From: Roseburia sp.
GTDB taxonomy: Bacteria > Bacillota > Clostridia > Lachnospirales > Lachnospiraceae
Length of the DNA: 16,909 nucleotides
Assembly: GCA_017621905.1 (NCBI GenBank)
Contig: JAGASC010000153.1
Span: 1-16,909 of the forward strand
Direction: 5' to 3'
Below, in pieces: positions 13,696 through 16,909 of the stretch. The notes below the pieces were generated by a model. That model searched no databases. It saw nothing but the letters and a program-made list of their open reading frames with translations, and had not been told where the DNA came from. The position numbers and the translations under genes are program-made. Within the stretch, counting starts at the first letter, position 1. The number at the start of each line of letters is the position of its first letter.

Positions 13696-14649
13696 TTACC
13701 CTATAAGTCCTACTGTTTTTAAAACAAAAATCCATCCCGTCAGAGTAAATGCCGACAACAGTGTCGTCATTACCACCACGCTGGCGGTCAGCACACCGTC
13801 ATTGTCCATATTCTTTGCCATAATGTAACAGCTTGGTGTCGTAGGTGCTGCCAGCATGATAAGAATTCCGATAATTTTTTCTCCATTAAAACCCATCCAT
13901 ACCGCCAGAGGCAGGAAAATGAGCGGCTGAATCACCAACTTAATCATAGAAGCTGCTATGGTAGGTTTCATTTTTGCCACTGCTTTTCTCCCTTCAAATC
14001 CGGCTCCTATGGTGATCAGCGCCAGCGGCGTGGCCATCTGTGCCACACTGTTTACCGTTTTATCCACAATGACCGGAAAATCAATCCCCAGCAGTGCCAC
14101 CAAAAGGCCTGCTAAAATTCCCAGAATAATCGGATTTTTTATAATGTTGATGCAGGCCAGCTTTATTTTTTCGGATTTATTCTCCTCTCCCGCATGGGCC
14201 CCTTCAAAGGTCAGCACGATGACGGAGAAAATATTGTAAAGCGGCACCGCCCCCACGATCATGAGTGGTCCCATGGCCGAGGAACCGTAGATATTTTCGA
14301 TAAAGGCAAGTCCCATGACTGCCGCACTGCTGCGGAAGGAAGCCTGCACAAAGGCCCCCCGCATGCTTTTGTCTTTCAGAAAAAGCTTTGTGCCGCCCCA
14401 GATGAGCCAGAAACAGGCGGTGCTAACCAGCGCGCAAAACAGCACGTATTTCAAGTCAAATACTGCCCGGATATCCACACCGGATATATCACGAAACAGC
14501 ATAAAGGGCAGCGTCACTTTAAAGTTAAACCGATTTGCTACTGTAACAAAATCATCGTTCAGCATCCCGATTTGCTTTAAAATATATCCAATGACCATCA
14601 CCAGAAAAATGGGGAGGGTAACATTGATGCTGTATATAAAATTTTCCAT
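13696..14649 (-). CDS. AEC-family (auxin efflux carrier type) membrane transporter
   Basis: A 317-residue integral membrane protein with about ten hydrophobic segments arranged as two five-helix halves, as in the AEC/BASS-like fold. The first segment (IYSINVTLPIFLVMVIGYILKQ is split here by the N-terminus) is followed by the conserved NRFNFKVTLPFMLF region. The second half starts near NIIKNPIILGILAGLL and contains MATPLALITIGAGFEGRK and AAPTTPSCYIMAKNM, both typical of AEC proteins. Family members move malate, other organic acids or small amphipathic compounds; the substrate here is unknown. The ribosome site is weak (GAAAGACG), unlike its neighbours. It lies upstream of ilvB on the same strand, but ilvB has its own promoter. 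Confidence 0.9.
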   Translation of the reverse strand: MENFIYSINVTLPIFLVMVIGYILKQIGMLNDDFVTVANRFNFKVTLPFMLFRDISGVDIRAVFDLKYVLFCALVSTACFWLIWGGTKLFLKDKSMRGAFVQASFRSSAAVMGLAFIENIYGSSAMGPLMIVGAVPLYNIFSVIVLTFEGAHAGEENKSEKIKLACINIIKNPIILGILAGLLVALLGIDFPVIVDKTVNSVAQMATPLALITIGAGFEGRKAVAKMKPTIAASMIKLVIQPLIFLPLAVWMGFNGEKIIGILIMLAAPTTPSCYIMAKNMDNDGVLTASVVVMTTLLSAFTLTGWIFVLKTVGLIG

Positions 14650-14701
14650 TGTACTACACGTCTTTCTTGTTTTTTTTCTATCTATTCACTACTTCCAATC
14701 A

Positions 14702-14948
14702 GAACCGCTCACTCGCTGAGCGGTTCGTACACGCGCCATGCAGTTTACTGCATGTGTGCATCAATTTTACGAAACTCCCATGCGGAATAGATTTATGGTG
14801 TTGCCGAAGTTTGTAATGCATGGGAGTTTCGTAATTATTCAGTACCTTCATAATTACGACCGCAAGCCCATAAAAATCGCTCCGCGATGAGGGCTTGCTC
14901 CCACAATATTTAAGTTTTCTCACGCCCTATGCAGTAAATGCATAGGGC
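14702..14948. repeat. Non-coding block of six near-contiguous perfect inverted repeats
   Basis: This fills most of the 322-base gap between folA and the AEC gene. The repeats are: IR1 GAACCGCTCA/TGAGCGGTTC (14702-14726, 5-base loop); IR2 CATGCAGT/ACTGCATG (14737-14754, 2-base centre); IR3, a 17-bp perfect stem 14767-14783 with 14818-14834 around a 34-base interior; IR4 CGTAATTAT/ATAATTACG (14830-14858), overlapping the right arm of IR3 by five bases; IR5 GCAAGCCC/GGGCTTGC (14862-14898) with a nested ATCGC/GCGAT (14876-14888); IR6 GCCCTATGCA/TGCATAGGGC (14924-14948). None is followed by a T run, so they are not ordinary terminators. IR2 and IR6 share ATGCAGTAAA when read on opposite strands. 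It resembles REP/MITE-like dispersed hairpin elements, which is inference. Confidence 0.85.
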
Positions 14949-14971
14949 TGGCCTGAACAGTTACTTTTTTC

Positions 14972-15463
14972 TTATTTTACACGCTCGTACTTGTAAAAGT
15001 AATATTCCAGATCAAAGTAGGTCTGTTCCTCGCTGTCCGCTGTGATCTTCCACTCCGGTTTTTCGTCCAGATTCGGGAAATATGCGTCTGCGTCGTAAGC
15101 GAAATCAATTTTCGTGATGTGGGCCACATCGCACTCGTCTAAAAGCTGACGGTAAATCTGCTCTCCGCCAATGATATAGATGTCCTCGCTGGGGTATTTT
15201 TTTAATTCCTCATGCAGTGCTTCCATGTCGTGCACTATGATTGCTCCCGGCACTTTGTAGGTATGATCGTGGGTCAGCACAATATTGGTGCGGTTCTTAA
15301 GCGGTAAGCCGTTTGGAAAGCTTTCTAACGTTTTTCGTCCCATCACCACTACTTTACCTGTGGTGGTCTCGCGGAAAAATTTCTGATCCGCCGGGATTCG
15401 GACTAAAAGCTGATTTTTATTGCCAATGGCCCAGTTTTTATCAACTGCTGCGATTAAATTCAT
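14972..15463 (-). CDS. folA: Dihydrofolate reductase
   Basis: A 163-residue cytoplasmic enzyme that reduces dihydrofolate to tetrahydrofolate with NADPH, recycling the dihydrofolate made by ThyA encoded just upstream. Family features are MNLIAAVDKNWAIG, the substrate-binding acid D26 in IPADQKFF, the NADPH-binding VVMGRKTLESFP (39-50) and IYIIGGEQIY (95-104). The Trp found before the IP motif in most DHFRs (W22 in E. coli) is Val here (V21). The start has AGGAGG a few bases upstream. It lies 65 bases after the thyA stop, with a perfect hairpin between them, and is probably cotranscribed with thyA. Confidence 0.96.
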   Translation of the reverse strand: MNLIAAVDKNWAIGNKNQLLVRIPADQKFFRETTTGKVVVMGRKTLESFPNGLPLKNRTNIVLTHDHTYKVPGAIIVHDMEALHEELKKYPSEDIYIIGGEQIYRQLLDECDVAHITKIDFAYDADAYFPNLDEKPEWKITADSEEQTYFDLEYYFYKYERVK

Positions 15464-15496
15464 GGTAATCCTCCTGTTTCTCTTTTTGTCGCTTTG

Positions 15497-15537
15497 GCAA
15501 TTTAAACGGGCTTCGATATAAGGCCCGTTTAAATTGC
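15497..15537. repeat. 15-bp perfect hairpin over the thyA stop codon
   Basis: GCAATTTAAACGGGC (15497-15511) and GCCCGTTTAAATTGC (15523-15537) are exact inverted copies with an 11-base loop. The thyA stop codon (15529-15531) and last codons lie inside one arm. On the transcript strand the sequence after the stem is CAAAGCG, with no U run, so it does not look like a terminator. It sits about 35 bases before the folA start codon. Confidence 0.8.
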
Positions 15538-16377
15538 GATGGGAATATTTTTTACCTGAGGACCTGTCACATAGTCCTCAATGGTGATATCCTTTGTGGT
15601 AAACTGATAGAAATCTTTAATTTCCGGATTCAGTGTAAATTTCGGTGCCGGATACTGTTCTCTTTCAATTAATTCCCGGATAATCGGCACATGCCTGTCG
15701 TAAATATGGGCATCTGCAATCACATGTACCAGCTCACCTGCCTTCATGTCGCAGACCTGAGCCAGCATATGCACCAGCACTGCATACTGGCATACATTCC
15801 AGTTATTTGCCGCCAGCACGTCCTGGGATCGCTGATTTAAGATTGCATTTAAGGTCAGCTTGTCGTCCCCCGGCTTCTGGGTCACATTAAAGGTCATGCT
15901 GTAGGCACAGGGATAAAGATGCATTTCATGCAAATCCTGGTGCACATAAATATTTGTCATGATGCGGCGGCTGAATGGGTTGTTTTTTAAATCGTAAATC
16001 ACACGGTCCACCTGATCCATCATGCCTTCCTTGTACTGATGCTTTACCCCCAGCTGATAACCGTAGGCCTTTCCGATGGATCCTGTCTCATCCGCCCACT
16101 CGTCCCAGACGGTACTGTTTAAGTCATGGATATTGTTTGATTTTCTCTGCCAGATCCAGAGCATTTCCTCGGTACAGGTCTTGATGGCCGTTTTCCGCAG
16201 CGTAATCGCCGGGAACTCTTTGGACAAATCGTAGCGGTTCACAACGCCGAATTTTTTGATGGTATAGGCGCTGGTACCATCCTCCCAGTGAGGACGGACC
16301 TTTTCACCTTCCGTACTGGTACCGTTCTCCAGAATATCTTTACACATATCTACAAAAATTTTGTCTGCTAAACTCAT
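15529..16377 (-). CDS. thyA: Thymidylate synthase (divergent ThyA)
   Basis: A 282-residue cytoplasmic enzyme that methylates dUMP to dTMP using methylene-tetrahydrofolate, releasing dihydrofolate. Family landmarks are the phosphate-binding SRR (136-138), the nucleophile C157 in LYPCAYSMTFNV, QRSQDV (182-187) and N194 in NWNVCQYAV. Several usually invariant spots differ: the residue after the catalytic Cys is Ala instead of His, the segment after QRSQDV reads LAANNWN rather than the usual LGxPFN, and the late motif reads ADAHIYDRH instead of GDxHxYxNH. The start at 16377 is chosen because GAGG lies six bases before it; an ATG 12 bases upstream has no ribosome site. It heads a thyA-folA unit with its own promoter. 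Confidence 0.93.
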   Translation of the reverse strand: MSLADKIFVDMCKDILENGTSTEGEKVRPHWEDGTSAYTIKKFGVVNRYDLSKEFPAITLRKTAIKTCTEEMLWIWQRKSNNIHDLNSTVWDEWADETGSIGKAYGYQLGVKHQYKEGMMDQVDRVIYDLKNNPFSRRIMTNIYVHQDLHEMHLYPCAYSMTFNVTQKPGDDKLTLNAILNQRSQDVLAANNWNVCQYAVLVHMLAQVCDMKAGELVHVIADAHIYDRHVPIIRELIEREQYPAPKFTLNPEIKDFYQFTTKDITIEDYVTGPQVKNIPIAI

Positions 16378-16428
16378 GCTTTTCCTCATTTCTTTTTATT
16401 ATTATCATATGAATTCCACTGACTATTA

Positions 16429-16457
16429 ATTGTACCCAATTTTCGACAAAATGACAA
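16429..16457 (-). promoter_or_regulatory. Promoter of thyA-folA
   Basis: On the minus strand TTGTCA (16452-16457) and TACAAT (16429-16434) are separated by 17 bases. The leader to the chosen ATG is about 45 bases. Confidence 0.7.
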
Positions 16458-16498
16458 GGCTGATTCTGTTTTTTCAGGAATCATTTCACGCTTTTTTG

Positions 16499-16527
16499 TT
16501 GCTTTTTTATGTCAAATGCGGTATAGT
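16499..16527 (+). promoter_or_regulatory. Promoter of the small membrane protein gene
   Basis: TTGCTT (16499-16504), a 17-base spacer and TATAGT (16522-16527). The leader to the ATG at 16644 would be about 110 bases. A TTGACA at 16585-16590 lacks a good -10 downstream. Confidence 0.55.
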
Positions 16528-16643
16528 ATTTTTATATTTTTTCATCCATTTTTCACAATTATAGGTTAGAATGGAAGCGAGCTTGACAAAACAATTACAA
16601 GCGCAGGAAAAAGCGTAAGAAAATGTGATAGAAGGAGATTTAT

Positions 16644-16886
16644 ATGAGCCAGGCAAAAGTTGACCGTTATAAGGAAGAAAAAGCAAACCGTAAAGAAATT
16701 ATGAAAAAGGAAAAGAGGAACCGTATCATCGGCAAAATTTGTGGATGGGCAATTCTTGTCGCCCTTGTTGGCTGGGCAGGCGTTTCTGCAGTCAACGGAT
16801 ATATCAACAGCAGACCGATAGAAACCATCTACGCAAACCTGGATTCACTCAATGATTACATGACTTCCCTGAGTGCAGAGGAATAG
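16644..16886 (+). CDS. Small single-pass membrane protein of unknown function
   Basis: An 80-residue protein not assigned to a named family. The first 27 residues are strongly charged and Lys-rich (KVDRYKEEKANRKEIMKKEKRNR). Residues about 29-50 form one membrane helix (IIGKICGWAILVALVGWAG). About 30 residues follow, probably outside the cell by the positive-inside rule, with acidic ends (LDSLNDYMTSLSAEE). A clear AAGGAG ribosome site lies six bases before the ATG and a promoter is upstream, so expression is likely. It is divergent from thyA. It could be a small anchor or interaction partner, but nothing in the sequence shows a role. Confidence 0.8.
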   Translation: MSQAKVDRYKEEKANRKEIMKKEKRNRIIGKICGWAILVALVGWAGVSAVNGYINSRPIETIYANLDSLNDYMTSLSAEE

Positions 16887-16909
16887 TAACAGTTTGAACG
16901 CAAACACCC

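Noticed and set aside
14699..14923. A 74-codon minus-strand ORF across the inverted-repeat block
   Set aside because: It runs straight through the palindromes, has no convincing ribosome site and shows no protein-family pattern; the repeats explain the sequence better.
14702..14948. CRISPR array or a set of tandem terminators
   Set aside because: The units differ in sequence and length with no fixed repeat-spacer pattern, and none of the stems is followed by a T run on either strand.
16887..16909. GTTTG/CAAAC mini-hairpin after the last gene
   Set aside because: It might be the start of a terminator, but the window ends before any T run can be seen.

Overview
The window looks like chromosomal DNA of an anaerobic, low-to-moderate GC Firmicute, most likely a gut-type member of the Clostridia (Lachnospiraceae-like). 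This rests on strong AGGAGG ribosome sites, sigma-A type promoters (TTGACA/TATAAT), a lipoprotein sugar-binding protein beside a LacI-type regulator, a ferredoxin-tailed aldo/keto reductase, the long glutamine-dependent NadE, an Hsp33, and an unusual ThyA/FolA pair. The genus assignment is inference. No rRNA, tRNA, CRISPR array, transposase or phage gene was found.

Layout. (1) Positions 1-1852, minus strand: the 5' part of a sugar ABC-transporter binding lipoprotein, preceded by its LacI-family regulator; similar TTGYGCAA operator-like sites lie in front of both genes. (2) 2091-3949, minus: a membrane-anchored L,D-transpeptidase with its own promoter and terminator. (3) 4082-4917, plus: a PAP2-type membrane phosphatase with a TTG start; its last codons lie inside a bidirectional terminator. 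(4) 4917-9907, minus: a probable gene run of SAM methyltransferase, hslO (Hsp33), nadE and a 4Fe-4S aldo/keto reductase, with hslO and nadE overlapping by 19 bases. (5) 10079-11223, plus: a two-pass membrane protein of unknown function with its own promoter, sharing a large hairpin terminator with the next genes. (6) 11318-13649, minus: ilvB-ilvH (acetolactate synthase); IlvB carries a four-cysteine insertion. (7) 13696-14649, minus: an AEC-family transporter. (8) 14702-14948: a non-coding block made almost entirely of perfect inverted repeats. (9) 14972-16457, minus: thyA-folA, with a 15-bp perfect hairpin over the thyA stop codon. (10) 16499-16886, plus: a small single-pass membrane protein.

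How the genes fit together. Most of the content is housekeeping: sugar uptake control, cell-wall cross-linking, NAD synthesis with redox-stress genes, branched-chain amino-acid synthesis, and the thymidylate/folate cycle (ThyA makes dihydrofolate and FolA recycles it). The least explained pieces are the inverted-repeat block between folA and the AEC transporter gene, the Cys-rich insertion in IlvB, and the altered active-site motifs of ThyA and FolA.
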